From positions 20,631,120 through 20,695,119 of the forward strand of contig NC_088778.1 in NCBI RefSeq assembly GCF_954871325.1: 64,000 nucleotides of DNA. Direction: 5' to 3'. The position numbers and the translations under genes are program-made. The stretch is from Gordionus sp. m RMFG-2023. Taxonomy: Eukaryota; Nematomorpha; Gordioida; Chordodea; Parachordodidae. The notes under the pieces were generated by a model. That model ran no database searches. It was not told the origin of the DNA and saw nothing but the letters and a program-made list of their open reading frames with translations. Positions 25,377 through 36,016 of the stretch are shown piece after piece; position 1 is the stretch's first letter; each line of letters starts with the position of its first letter.

Positions 25377-25823
25377 TTCAAGCAATTACGTATGTTGTCA
25401 GGGACAGATCGCAAGATGACGGAAACTATATAAAAGATAATATTAAATTACAAGAGGCTCAGGAAGTAAATGAAATACCATCGGCCAGTCAAATTACAAC
25501 TGTTGTTAAACAAACTGAATCGTTTTATGACAAATGGGGCGATGGTAATTCTGGTAATATGTCAATACCCGATGATGAATATTATAATTACATAAATAAA
25601 AAAATAGATGAAACATTTAAGGTGGATAATTTGTTAGAGTGGTGGGCGGCTAAGCGAATTTCCAATTTTAGCAAAATTGGTAAAACGGGTATTGGCAATT
25701 CCTGCTTCAAGTGCAAGCTGTGAGCCGAATTTTTCCATTACTGGGAGAATTCTTGAAGAAAGAAGAAGTAATCTTCAACCTGAAAAGGTAGATATGCTTT
25801 TCTTTCTTCATGATAATTTGTGA
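25377..25823 (+). pseudogene. hAT transposase C-terminal fragment
   Basis: The first part includes IPDDEYYNYINKKIDETF and VDNLLEWWAAKRISNFSKIG, the LxWW block before the hAT dimerisation domain. The next part, in a shifted frame, reads LAIPASSASCEPNFSITGRI then LEERRSNLQPEKVDMLFFLH, the dimerisation domain with its typical DN ending and a stop. One single-frame break separates the two. The zinc finger and catalytic region are missing, so this is an internally deleted copy. Confidence 0.85.
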
Positions 25824-26690
25824 ATTTTAATATCTTTCTTGAGTATAGTGTTTCGTCAATCATGCTGGTTTTTTACTTTGCAAACTGTCAAATATTTATT
25901 GCATTTATTATATATTACCTTGAGTCATGAAAGTTTTTAATCCAACATTTTTCATTATTTTTTTTTTACAATATTGTATAATACAATTATCTTCTCTTGT
26001 TAAAAATTATTATAAAATAAATTATATTAATATTGTGCAATTAGATTATATTTTCAAAATACTATTTATTATACATGCATTTTTTTAAATAGCGATTTAT
26101 TTTTATTTTATAAATTAAATAGTCAATTAAATACAATATATTATATTCTCAAAATATTTTCCATTTTTATAAATTAAATATTAGTTTTATTTTTTTTAAA
26201 TGCAATATAAAATATAGTAATATGCTCAAAATATCCATTTTTATAAATAACAGCTTTATAATTTTTATAAATTCAATATAATATTCTCAAAATATTACTT
26301 TTTACATGTATTTTTCAAATAATAAGCGATAATACTCGCTGAAAAATATGGTAAAATACCTCATAGGTGAATTTTTGTATATACCAGGTCGAATATAATT
26401 TTAAAAAATTCCGAGCCGGGCCTAAAATTTTTAAATCCGGGCCGGGCCGTAAAAAATTTTTTTAAAAATATCCGGGCCGGGGCTTAAATTTTTAAATCCG
26501 GGCCGGGCCGTGCAAATGGTGCCTCTGCAGGTCTCTGATATATATAAAAGGATAATAATAATATCTCAATAAATGTTAAGTAGCGCAACGTTAACCACAT
26601 ATTATATTATATCATCAAACATACATATAAAATCATTATAAAATATATATAATTAACGAATAAATAATTCATGCCAAAAAACGCCTCCCT

Positions 26691-27309
26691 CTCCCCAAAA
26701 AACTTTAAAATAACTATTGTTTTTTTAAGCATCAAACATAAAATATTTGATAGGGTTTGACTTATTGTAGTACATTTATTGATTAATATCAATTTATAAA
26801 GATTATTTACAATAGATTAATAGTTAAAATGCTATAACTCCTAAACTTGAGCTGGGTCATTTACTTTGCATTATGTCTTAAGCTAACTCCAGAATGGCCT
26901 AGCCAAGTTTAACGACATTTTTTTGGCCTTAGCCTTAGCGACACTCCAACATATTTGGAATAATCTCGAGGTTTAAGTCAAGTTACCCAACTGATTTCCC
27001 ATCACTTGATTAAAATATGCTTTTTTAATTCGCATGTTCTAAACTGATATAATATAACAAGTTAATTGGTTTTAAGAGGCGCCGTTAGGGGAAAGTCACA
27101 AAAGAACCCAATTTTTTCTTGAAAGTATAGAACCCCACCTCTCCACCTTTCTCCTCCGAAATTTGTATATGGATTTACCATTTTTCCTAATTTTGATTAA
27201 TCCAATTTAAGGTACAATTTATTTTTTTGCTAAATTAATAAAAATGAGCTTGGCACTCCCTAGTTAGGAAAACTAACAAAATATTTATGCTCTTCCAGGA
27301 ACTATCAAT
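26691..27309. other. No recognisable gene
   Basis: AT-rich with a short C/G-rich patch near 27080-27160 (GGCGCCGTTAGGGGAAA...CCCCACCTCTCC) that may be another decayed G-rich hAT end. Nothing else is supported. Confidence 0.4.
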
Positions 27310-27495
27310 AATATATATAAAAACCTTGTCACACTGTCACAATCACAATTTCACAATTTATATAATATTTATATTTAAAAAATCGTTAATTTTTAAAAGT
27401 GCCTGTGGCCCAATTCGGCAAGAGCGTCGCTTACAAATCTAATAGACTAATGGATTTAGGTTCAAATCCCAGCAAAGATTTTTTTTTCCCAATCT
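27310..27495 (+). repeat. tRNA-derived SINE, copy 1
   Basis: A leader CTTGTCACACTGTCACAATC is followed by a tRNA-like head at 27398-27478 with an A-box-like GTGGCCCAATTCGGCAAGAG and a B-box GGTTCAAATCC, then a T run. The order (leader, pol III box A, box B, tail) is the same in copies 2, 3 and 5. Confidence 0.8.
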
Positions 27496-27798
27496 GGCAA
27501 AATAATTTTTTCTTTATTAATCTAGCAAAATTAATCAAATAGATACTATTCAAAGTTTGTAGCTACTTTAAAATTCAAACTATTAAATAGGTATTCTTAT
27601 ATTTTTAAATTTTTAATATTCTTTTAAAAAATATTCGTCCAATAAAAATCACCATAGAATCATATCTTATCAAACATTCATTCATCTTCCATTACCTACT
27701 AGAACTAACTGAAATATCTATAATATATAATAAATTGTGACACTGATATTTTTTAATGCTACGAATTTTTCTGAAAAATCATTTCATGGGCGTGTTGA

Positions 27799-27915
27799 AA
27801 AGTGTCTATGACCTAATCGGTAAGAGCATCGATTACAAATCTGATGGACTTAGGTTCGATCTCAGCAATGATTATTTTTTTTCTTAAACTTGGTGGTTCC
27901 GTCCTTTGAGATGTT
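27799..27915 (+). repeat. tRNA-derived SINE, copy 2
   Basis: The head at 27799-27871 has an A-box-like TGACCTAATCGGTAAGAGCA and a B-box GGTTCGATCTC. It is followed by the family tail AACTTGGTGGTTCCGTCCTT. The leader is not clear here. Confidence 0.8.
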
Positions 27916-28607
27916 AAATAAATTCCCATTGGACCGGAATATGTTGTCATTTGCAGACCTCTGGTAAAATGCATGGGAAAATAAAAGTGGCAGACGCATA
28001 TCATTTATAAATGGATTCTTTGGCAGAGGTAAAATCCATTATGATCTGCTGTTTCCAATGTCATCCTGATTAGAGGTCTGCAATGGGCAAGTTTTGGTGC
28101 ATCTGCTTGTTCATTTATTTAAAAATCTTGTTTAACTTGCCTGTCCAATGTATAAAAATTATTATATCGGTTGATTTGGCTCTTTATGTATTATTTTAAT
28201 GTTTTTACTTACACTTATAAATTATTTAATAAAAAAATAACATCTAATAATATCTATCTATAATCTATAATATATATATATATCTTCTTATCTTATCTAA
28301 CTGAGTGGAACTTACCCTTTCCGATATTGTAATAGTGAGATTTAGTAATTATTATTATAAAGAAATATAAATCTTATCTGTTTTTGAGTATTTGATAAAG
28401 AGTGAGTTAAGAATATTTGAATCCTTAGACATCAAAATTCCATTTCATTTGTTAAGTCATATTCTTCCAAAAAATGAACCGGAAAATCTTCGCCATTTGG
28501 GATGGATGAAACATTATTCATACCTTTTTTTTTTCATATTGAAAATGAGAAATATATCATAATATATATATAATAAGCCTTTTAATATATATATATATAT
28601 ATATATA

Positions 28608-28815
28608 TAAAAGCCTTGCCACACTGTGAAAATCACACTTTCACAATTTATAATATATATTTAAAAAATCGTTAATTTTGAAAAGTGTCTGTGGCCTCGG
28701 CACGTCGCTTACAAACCTGATAGACTTAGGTTCGAATCCCAACAATGTATTTTTTTTGATCATTTTTTTTTCTTAATCTAACTTGGTGGTTTCATCATTG
28801 GGGAGATGATAATAT
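28608..28815 (+). repeat. tRNA-derived SINE, copy 3
   Basis: It has the full order: leader AAAAGCCTTGCCACACTGTG, head 28683-28750 with box A shortened (GTGGCCTCGGCACG), B-box GGTTCGAATCC, tail TAACTTGGTGGTTTCATC, then GGGGAGATGATA and an (ATCT)n run. A TA microsatellite precedes it. Confidence 0.85.
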
Positions 28816-28840
28816 CTATCTATCTATCTATAATATTTAT

Positions 28841-28975
28841 AAAAGCCGTGTCACAGTATTTAAAAAATCGTAAATTTGAAAAGAGTCTGTAGCCTAATCG
28901 GCAAGAGAGTCGCTTACAAATCTGAATTTTATTTTAAATCTAACTGTGGTTTAATCCATGGGGAGTTGATAATAT
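28841..28975 (+). repeat. tRNA-derived SINE, copy 4 (deleted)
   Basis: Leader AAAAGCCGTGTCACAG and box A AGCCTAATCGGCAAGAGAGT are present. After CTTACAAATCTGA the B-box part is missing, and the sequence jumps to the tail TAACTGTGGTTTAATCC, GGGGAGTTGATA and ATCT repeats. It is an internally deleted copy. Confidence 0.8.
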
Positions 28976-28989
28976 CTATAATCTATCTA

Positions 28990-29300
28990 TAATATATAGT
29001 CACAGTGTCACAAAGTAATAGCCAATTTTATTCTTTTTAACCATAGCTTATTCGATCCAATGATAATATCACATATCAAACATTCATTTATTTAAGCTAC
29101 CATTACATATATATTAGAATCATTAGTATCAAATTTCTAATTTGTTTATTTTTCATTTAAACAAATTTATTTTTTGAAAAGCGTCTGTGCCCTAATCGGC
29201 AAGAGCGTCACTTACAAATCCGTTGGATTTGGGTTCGAATCCCAGCAAAGATCATTTTTTTAAATCCAACTTGGTGGTTCCATCCTTGGGGAAATGATAT
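28990..29300 (+). repeat. tRNA-derived SINE, copy 5
   Basis: The head at 29176-29252 has a clean A-box-like TGCCCTAATCGGCAAGAGCG and B-box GGTTCGAATCC, then the tail CAACTTGGTGGTTCCATCCT. Leader TAGTCACAGTGTCACAAAG is at 28996, separated from the head by extra sequence. Confidence 0.8.
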
Positions 29301-29360
29301 ATAGGAAGCCGGACTTGACCAGGTGATTCAATTATAATATCCTCTATCTATCTATAATCA

Positions 29361-29795
29361 TAGGTCTGTAATTTTGCAATTTGATAAATCAATGGGTTAT
29401 AATGGCATCTGATTATATATGATATTTTTAATGATGATTATCCCCAAGATACCTCACAGAAGACAAAAAATATAGCATAACCATTTCATCAGAGGGTTAA
29501 TAATTAGATTTTCGTAGTATCAATGTTTAAATTATCAAATATTTCTTACAATAAAGATTTTATTGAAGAATGGATATATTTGAATTTTATACAATTATAT
29601 ATCTTTTAATTAGGTAATTTATATGCATAAGTAAATATTTGCATTTATATGATTACTAACTGATAGATCATCAAGTTTGACAAAAAAAATAGAATTTTCT
29701 CCTTAATTTGATGATGGATGAATTAAATGCTTTATGAATTATCACTTTTATGAAATATCTTAGGTCTGTAATTTTGCAACTTGGTAAATCAATGG
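29361..29795. repeat. 35-bp direct repeat pair 400 bp apart
   Basis: 29361-29395 and 29761-29795 share TAGGTCTGTAATTTTGCAA, then a TTGRTAAATCAATGG block, with two differences. The DNA between has no recognised gene or terminal inverted repeat. Confidence 0.85.
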
Positions 29796-30469
29796 AATTT
29801 TTATTATGGAAGCAGATTTTGGTTTTGTTATTTAATACAACTCATTTGTCATTAGAATAGCTGTATTTTAAAAAATTTTTGCCGTTATAGGCTTCGTATT
29901 TGTATAGGCTATTCCATGTTATTCATGCAACTTTCAACTGAATACCTCTCTTATCTTTTCTCAAGATGCCTTTTTACCTGCATTCCATAGTTTTGTATAT
30001 TTTCTCATCACTTCATAATTGTTGAATGTATATTATTCATATAACTTATTATAACATTTTTGATTAAATGCATAACCTTTTTGTTTTACTTATATATAAT
30101 TTGACTATGATTGAATTAACTTCATATTATTTGTTAACTTTGAATATCTTTTTATTTTTTCTATTGTAATTTTTATATTATGTACCTAAGTAATAAATCA
30201 CAAATTATTTGGAGGGGTGGTTGTCTGTTTAAAATTTAAATTAGGATGAACATTTTTCACTAATTTATAAAAGGCATGGTACTTTAATATGTATTCATGA
30301 ATTCCATAAAAATGCCAGGAGTTAACCAGTAGAATGATGGGTAGTAAATCAGATATACCTGCATTTGATAATAAATTATTTTGAAAATTTTCTCAATAAT
30401 ATAGAATGGCAAAAAATTGTATATATAAGAAGGATTTAATTCTTGTAAACCCCTTACATTGGACCTATT
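29796..30469. other. AT-rich stretch without recognisable gene
   Basis: No conserved coding pattern, RNA gene or terminal repeat was recognised. Confidence 0.5.
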
Positions 30470-31330
30470 TTTCTGGATCCATGGAAAAAATTAATTATTA
30501 TGGGTTTTGCTGGGATTGGGAAATATTTTCCACAATTAATATGGGCTTGGACCTGGCTTGAGAAAATATTTTCAAAATTATTATGGTCATATGCTTAAAA
30601 TTTTTTTAATTTAAATATGGGTTAGACATTGGCCTGAAATTTATTTTTGAAGACATGGCCAGGCCTGATCAAAAAACCAAGGCTCATACTCAAAAAAAAA
30701 GTATTCACTCTTAGTCTTAATGGGTTGGCCTTGGTTTAAAGTAGGGGTGAGCGGGGCTAAAAAGAATAAAAAATAGAGATGATTTTAAGAGATTTACATA
30801 TCTCCAGGCTGGGAATAAATTTTGAAAATTTCTATGGGTTGGGCTGGACTTGGAAAATATTTTTATAAATTAATTTGGGCTGTACTTCGGAAAAATTATT
30901 CAAAATTGTTATCAGCTTGGACGCTTGAGAATTTTTTTATTATTAACTATGGGTCAGACAGTGGCCTAAAGGAAATTTTTTTGCAGGCCTGAGCTCAGTC
31001 TGATCAAAAAACCAAGGCCCATGAAAATCTGATTTTGAATGTATTTATAAATTCATTATGATTTTTTAAATATTTTTTTTCAGTTCTCAACTAACAAAAT
31101 TTTATGATCTTTCATTGGGCTTGGAAAAATTTTGCAAAATTATTATGGCGTACCTTGCTTGGGAATTTTTTTTAATATTAAATATTAGGCATAGGTGATC
31201 AGTAATTTAACAAATGATATTGATATTATTAAGTAAAAACTTTAAATATATTTTGAATCAAACCATAGTATTTAAACTTAGTTTTAATGGATTGAACCTG
31301 ACCTGAAGGGGGGGGGGGCGGGGTGAGGGT
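30470..31330. repeat. Degenerate ~320-bp direct repeats with GGGCTTGGACTTGG motifs
   Basis: Three blocks (about 30475-30700, 30800-31030, 31090-31330) repeat the words GGGCTTGGA, GAAAATATTTTCAAAATTAT and, in the first two, CTGATCAAAAAACCAAGGC. The motifs resemble subterminal repeats of hAT elements, but clear ends were not found. A long G run lies at 31305-31322. Confidence 0.6.
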
Positions 31331-32192
31331 TATAAAGAATAAAATTATTTTTAAATATCAGCTAAAAACTATCATAAAAGTAAGGAAAAGATTCTCATAT
31401 TCCGTCATTTTTGACGGGCTATCTACTAGTTATTTATAATTATCACCCGATTTGTAACTTCCCAGACAAAAATTTTAAATTATGAGGGAAATATTTTATT
31501 ATATTTTGCCTAGCCCTCACCTCATAGCTCTCCCTCTCTTCGGGCCTTGCGCTTTTCCCTTGTCTTTAGCCAGATTCAAACGGTAGTATTATTTATCAAT
31601 ATACTTATTATATCTAAGTATTTGATAAAAAGGAAAATATTTCATAAAAACCTGCTGATTTTATTTTTAAATTCATTTGATTTTTCGAATTCGACAACGA
31701 TGAATCCATAATAAGATTTAAAACTTTATAAATCCGAACTTACAGATCTAAAAAATAATGATAAATTTATTTGTAAACTGAACAGGAAAATAATACAACA
31801 CAAATCAGAATTATTTTTATTTATATATTTTTTTATCAATTTTAAACATTCATTTTTGAATAAAAATGTGGAAAGTTTTGTGGCAGAATTTTGGGTAGAT
31901 TTGTAGAAATTTTTAAATTGCGATAGATCTTGTGAAAGTTTGATCAATGCAATGTGAATATTACATTTTCTTTTAAATTGGGGTCTCAACGTGGGAGACC
32001 CGGCTGGTCACCGCCCTGTTGTCATTAATATTAACATTTAGTATGACATTAAACTTTACAAAAAAAAAACAAAAATACAATTTATATCCTAAAAAAATAT
32101 TCTGGCTATCATAAAGAATATTATTCATTGGCTATAAAATTTGGGTTTGAAATATTTATAGTAAGTAACCTGGTCTTAACATTGCTCCAGAA
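31331..32192. other. No confident gene
   Basis: An 87-codon minus-strand frame (31989-31726) has no recognisable family and lies in AT-rich DNA. Patches near 31500-31570 and 31980-32020 are GC-richer and may be decayed mobile-element pieces. Confidence 0.35.
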
Positions 32193-32456
32193 TAGACGTT
32201 TAGCCAATAGAGCGGGGGAGGGGGAAATTCCCCCATCTCATTTGCCTGTTCTCCAAAATGTCATTCTAAGCTAATAAAAAATTTCTACCCATTATACTTC
32301 CCATCACCCTCTCCCCGAAAAATGTATACAATGTGTCTTTATACGAAAGAATTTGAAAGAAAAATAAGTAAAATAATAAATTTTTAAAATCACCACTATA
32401 ATTCAAAAATTTCAGAAAGTGCCCCCCCCCCTTTTAGCAACCTGGATATGCCAGTG
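32193..32456. mobile_element. Non-autonomous hAT, G-rich-ended family (264 bp)
   Basis: The flanks CTCCAGAA (32185-32192) and CTCCAGAG (32457-32464) agree at 7 of 8. G-rich left part GCGGGGGAGGGGGAAATTCC, internal words as at 15318, and a right end with a long C run followed by CCTGGATATGCCAGTG, whose reverse complement is a CACTGGCATA hAT end. It is non-coding. Confidence 0.75.
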
Positions 32457-32929
32457 CTCCAGAGTAACAAAACTTTTATGCTTGAATTGAAAAAGTTGGT
32501 ATAAATTAATAATTAAACTTTAACGCATAATTAATAAAAATAGTCTGTGATAAATATTTTTTGCTCTATTATCCTTAAACTAATAGATATATAGTATACT
32601 TATATCCCCGACACACCCCCGAAATTAGACGCTAATATATGTCCGGCAGAATTCATTTTTCTAAAAATCACGCCCATAAAACCTATATTAAATTAATGTG
32701 CCCTATTTAATCATGCTATATTTTCTTAAAATGTTTTTGACTTTACCATTTTTAATATGAGTAAAGAATCTATAAAATATTTTCTAAATCAATTATAAGC
32801 TCGGAATCATAATATAAAGTTTTAGGTTTAAAAAATTAAAAGTTTGATTTTATACCCCAAAATCGAATTTATTTAATCCAATCTTAATAAGAAATATTTA
32901 AATAAAATTTTTGTATATAATCAATTATC

Positions 32930-33265
32930 ACAGTTACCTTGCGAGATTGCTGCATTAATATCTTCACGATATATTATTACCGAAATAGCCTTTGCTATAT
33001 TGTTTTGGCTATTATCTTATAGAGATAATGACTTCGCTATAAAAGATTCATGTTAATGAATAAAAAAGTTGACTGTTACGTTATGTATTCGCTTAAAGAG
33101 TTTGCGTTTCTCTCTAAAAATAACTCAATCATTTATTTTGATTTGCAATTATTTTCTGAAATAATATTCGCGATAAAGAGTTGCCTATAAAATTCATTCG
33201 CTGTAATAAACATTGGCGCTAAAAGTTTCACAATAAATGTGTTTCGCGACTTCTATATTGAAATG
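32930..33265. repeat. Degenerate ~14-bp minisatellite (TTCGC motif), locus A
   Basis: Consecutive words begin TTCGC or a close variant every 14-16 bases, e.g. TTCGCGATAAAGAG at 33168, then TTGCCTATAAAATTCA, TTCGCTGTAATAAACA and TTGGCGCTAAAAGT. The unit is decayed towards 32990. The same unit occurs at 50690 (opposite strand) and 56890. Confidence 0.7.
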
Positions 33266-35783
33266 GAACCGAGTTTGTGAGAACTGGGAAATTATCGATA
33301 AAAAATAGGAATAAATTGTTTAATCTAAATAAATATGCATGCAAATATTTTAAATATTGTCAATTTTCTATTTGGGTTAATATTTATGTAATAAAGACTA
33401 ACTAGGTGCGAAATTTTTTAATAATCTGACTTTTCCATGTAGCATTTAATATTGCAGATCGTATAGGCCTTAAATATTATGTATTCTCATATAATTCACT
33501 CAATAATTTCGTTTATCTTATAAATCAAAAGAATTATATCTCAACATTTCAAAAAATTGATATTATCTTACTTTTTGGTTTTCAAACTATATTTTTTTTA
33601 TATATAATCACAAGTGATAAAATAGGTTAACAACCTGACTTTAATTCATTAAAATTTATAAAATAAACTTGATATTACATTTAGTCAACAGAATTTCCAT
33701 TATTTTTAGTTCTTTCAATATAATTCTTACAAAATATAATGTATAAATTATAGAAAAGTTTATGAAATTATTTTTATACATTTGGAATTACATATTTAAG
33801 AAATCCTAGCCAGTTGAGAAAATCTTCATAATACAGTAGTGTCGCCTAATTTTTAAAACTTATTTATTTATTGTTTCATAAAATAATATCAGAGTTATTA
33901 AAGTAGCCCGCTACTTTTTTCGATATCTTTAATATTAAAATTGATTATTATTAATTCAACTTACTCGAATTTGAATTCCAGCTTCATATAGATTTCTACA
34001 TTTGTTATTTGAAAAATTTTTTTTCTTTCTAAATACAAATGATTATTTTAATGAATTTAGTAGTCTCATTTTGTAATGAAGCGATTTTATCATGATCATC
34101 ATATTTTATTTTTTCTTACAACCGAGCCCATTAAAGTTATTGATAACTTGGGTCATTAAAGTTATAACTAATTTATTCATTAATGAAAAGATCTCTATAA
34201 CAATTGAATTTTAGGATTTTTTTTAACCTGTTGTCCCTATATTAATAACTACTAAATAAGCCTCGGCCAATACATATTCATAAAATAATTTTAATATTGA
34301 ATGGGGATTTTTTTTGTGATAAAAAATAAGATTTAACTGCTAAATAATTTTTATTAAGTCTTTCGAGAGCCCTTATCAATGAGGGCCATCTTGTTGGAAC
34401 ATTTTGTTCAAGTTCGGACCATTCAGTTAGCGAGAATTCATAAACTTTTTAACAGATATCCATTTTATGAATCTGCTGAATTCGGCTTAACATTTAACAA
34501 TTATTTCTATATTTGATAATGAAGCATGCTCCTTTCTTCCTGCATTGTGAATTCTATGACATATTAAACCGATAGGGATAATATTTTCTCTTAAAACTAA
34601 TTAGAATAAAAAATGATAGCATAAGTTTCTGGTTAATTTAATTTATCTTATATTTTGAAAAATTTCTTTAAAAAATAAGGAGAATTTTTTTAGGAAAATC
34701 TGGAAAAAAATTGGGAGAAATCTAAACTATAGTAAAAAAATCTGAAAATTACGCCAGTTGGATATCTGGCAACAAGTCGAACCAGGATAACCTCAACTAT
34801 TGTTTATATAGGTTAAGAATTTTATTTGGGAAATCTTTTTCAGGAATATATTTTCCAGGATTTTATTGATTTTTTCAAAATATTTTCATATTTTATTCGA
34901 GGATATATTTATAGGGAATTTACTCTTCTATTTTATTAATTTTCTAAAAAATAAAGAAATAAGATTTTTTAGGTTCTAAAAAATGGGGAATTTTTGTCCG
35001 GAGAAATTCTTTTCGGTGAATTATTTTCCTGGAATTTTTTTTTCCGGCTAATAATTTTCCGGGCAATTTTTAATTGCCTCTGAATATTCTGTATTTATTC
35101 ATAAACATGTGCTGTTGTAGATAGTAAGATTGTAAATTACAATTCGCTATTAATTTTTTTTCTACAATTCGTTTTCGTTTTAATTAATTTAATTTTTAAT
35201 GGCATTTGTCCGTCCCTTCGACTCAACTGTATTAATGTATAAAAAGAATTCAATTTTATGATATTTAAAAATTTTATTTTTAAAACGTAATTTACATATC
35301 AATTTTATTTTTAATTATCAATCATTATTTTTTTATTATTTTGTTTCATTAATTGTTTTGTTATAATTTATTTGTGTACACTTATTTTTTCTTTGTAATA
35401 ATATAATAGAAAATAATTTTATTTCTCTTTTATTTTATTACATGAATAATAATATTATTTATGTAATAAATAATAAACAAATCAGAGTTGTGTTTAAAGA
35501 TTAATATTTTTATAAATATTTTATGCATTATTATTTTTTAAGAGTTAAATTTTTATAAAAATTGATAAAAAAAAAATCCTAATGTGATTTAATGTTTGGA
35601 TTATTTATTTTTTTAAAAAATTAATTTAATTTATGCGTTTTAATAAATTTTTAGGAATAACTTAATTTTGATACTTATAAATTCATGTTAAATTCCTCGG
35701 GACATATAAATCATTAAACTTAATTGTTAAAACTACAATTCTAAACTGCAACTAATGTTGGTTCATTTTTTACCTCAACCTAT
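33266..35783. other. Upstream region of the integrin gene, no other gene seen
   Basis: AT-rich, without recognised coding blocks. 34975-35080 has repeated TTTTCCGG words resembling the ends of the MULE at 55082 and may be a decayed MULE end. A promoter for the integrin gene should lie towards 35783, but no TATA or initiator element could be singled out in such AT-rich DNA. Confidence 0.4.
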
Positions 35784-36016
35784 TTGAAAGATGATATGAT
35801 TCAGAGCAACACTACCATTTTGTCATTCCATAACATATATTATTTGATTCCTTACTATATCCTATTAGTCATTTTATGTATAAACCTAACCCCCGTTTCA
35901 GCCTTTAATTTGGATATCGATATTCCTATTATAAAAACGGGTTTAACTAAAAGTTATTTCGGGTTTTCTGTAGCGCAACACAAGATTCGCTTAAGATCAA
36001 ATAAATACGAAAATGT
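35784..36016 (+). CDS. Integrin alpha exon 1 (signal peptide, blade 1 start)
   Basis: ATG at 35784 opens MKDDMIQSNTT, then the hydrophobic core YYLIPYYILLVILC, a PVSA cleavage site and the mature start FNLDIDIPI. KSYFGFSV is the first FG-GAP strand. It ends at GAAAATGT before donor GTAAGT (phase 2). A second Met five codons in could also serve as start. Confidence 0.9.

Larger units (their letters stand above)
24759..26537 (+). mobile_element. hAT transposon (1779 bp) inserted in the inverted repeat
   Basis: The TIRs GAGAGACCTGCAG and CAGAGACCTGCAG (reverse complement of the right end) are followed by tandem CCCGGCC blocks at both ends (24770-24910 and 26395-26515). The flanks are TATATATA and ATATATAT, an 8-bp duplication whose phase is ambiguous. 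It carries the 3' part of a transposase. Confidence 0.85.
23229..26690. repeat. Long inverted repeat (~300-bp arms), right arm split by a hAT
   Basis: The left arm 23229-23530 matches the reverse complement of the right arm. That arm is in two pieces, 24500-24758 and 26538-26690, separated by the hAT at 24759-26537. Shared words from outside in: TTGATTTTATATGTATGT, GAGATATTATCATTATCC / GAGATATTATTATTATCC, GAATCAATATAACAATTT, GGTAACC / GGTAGCC, and a C run before GGAAAAATC. The loop 23531-24499 has no recognised gene. It is probably a foldback-type transposon or a palindromic duplication; outer ends are soft. Confidence 0.75.

Noticed and set aside
27398-29252. Genuine tRNA genes
   Set aside because: A and B boxes are present, but the heads do not make a sensible cloverleaf with matching acceptor arms, and all copies share non-tRNA leader and tail, which is a SINE pattern.
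30720-31330. Protein-coding gene in the GGGCTTGG region
   Set aside because: Stops occur in every frame and the sequence is explained by repeated non-coding motifs.
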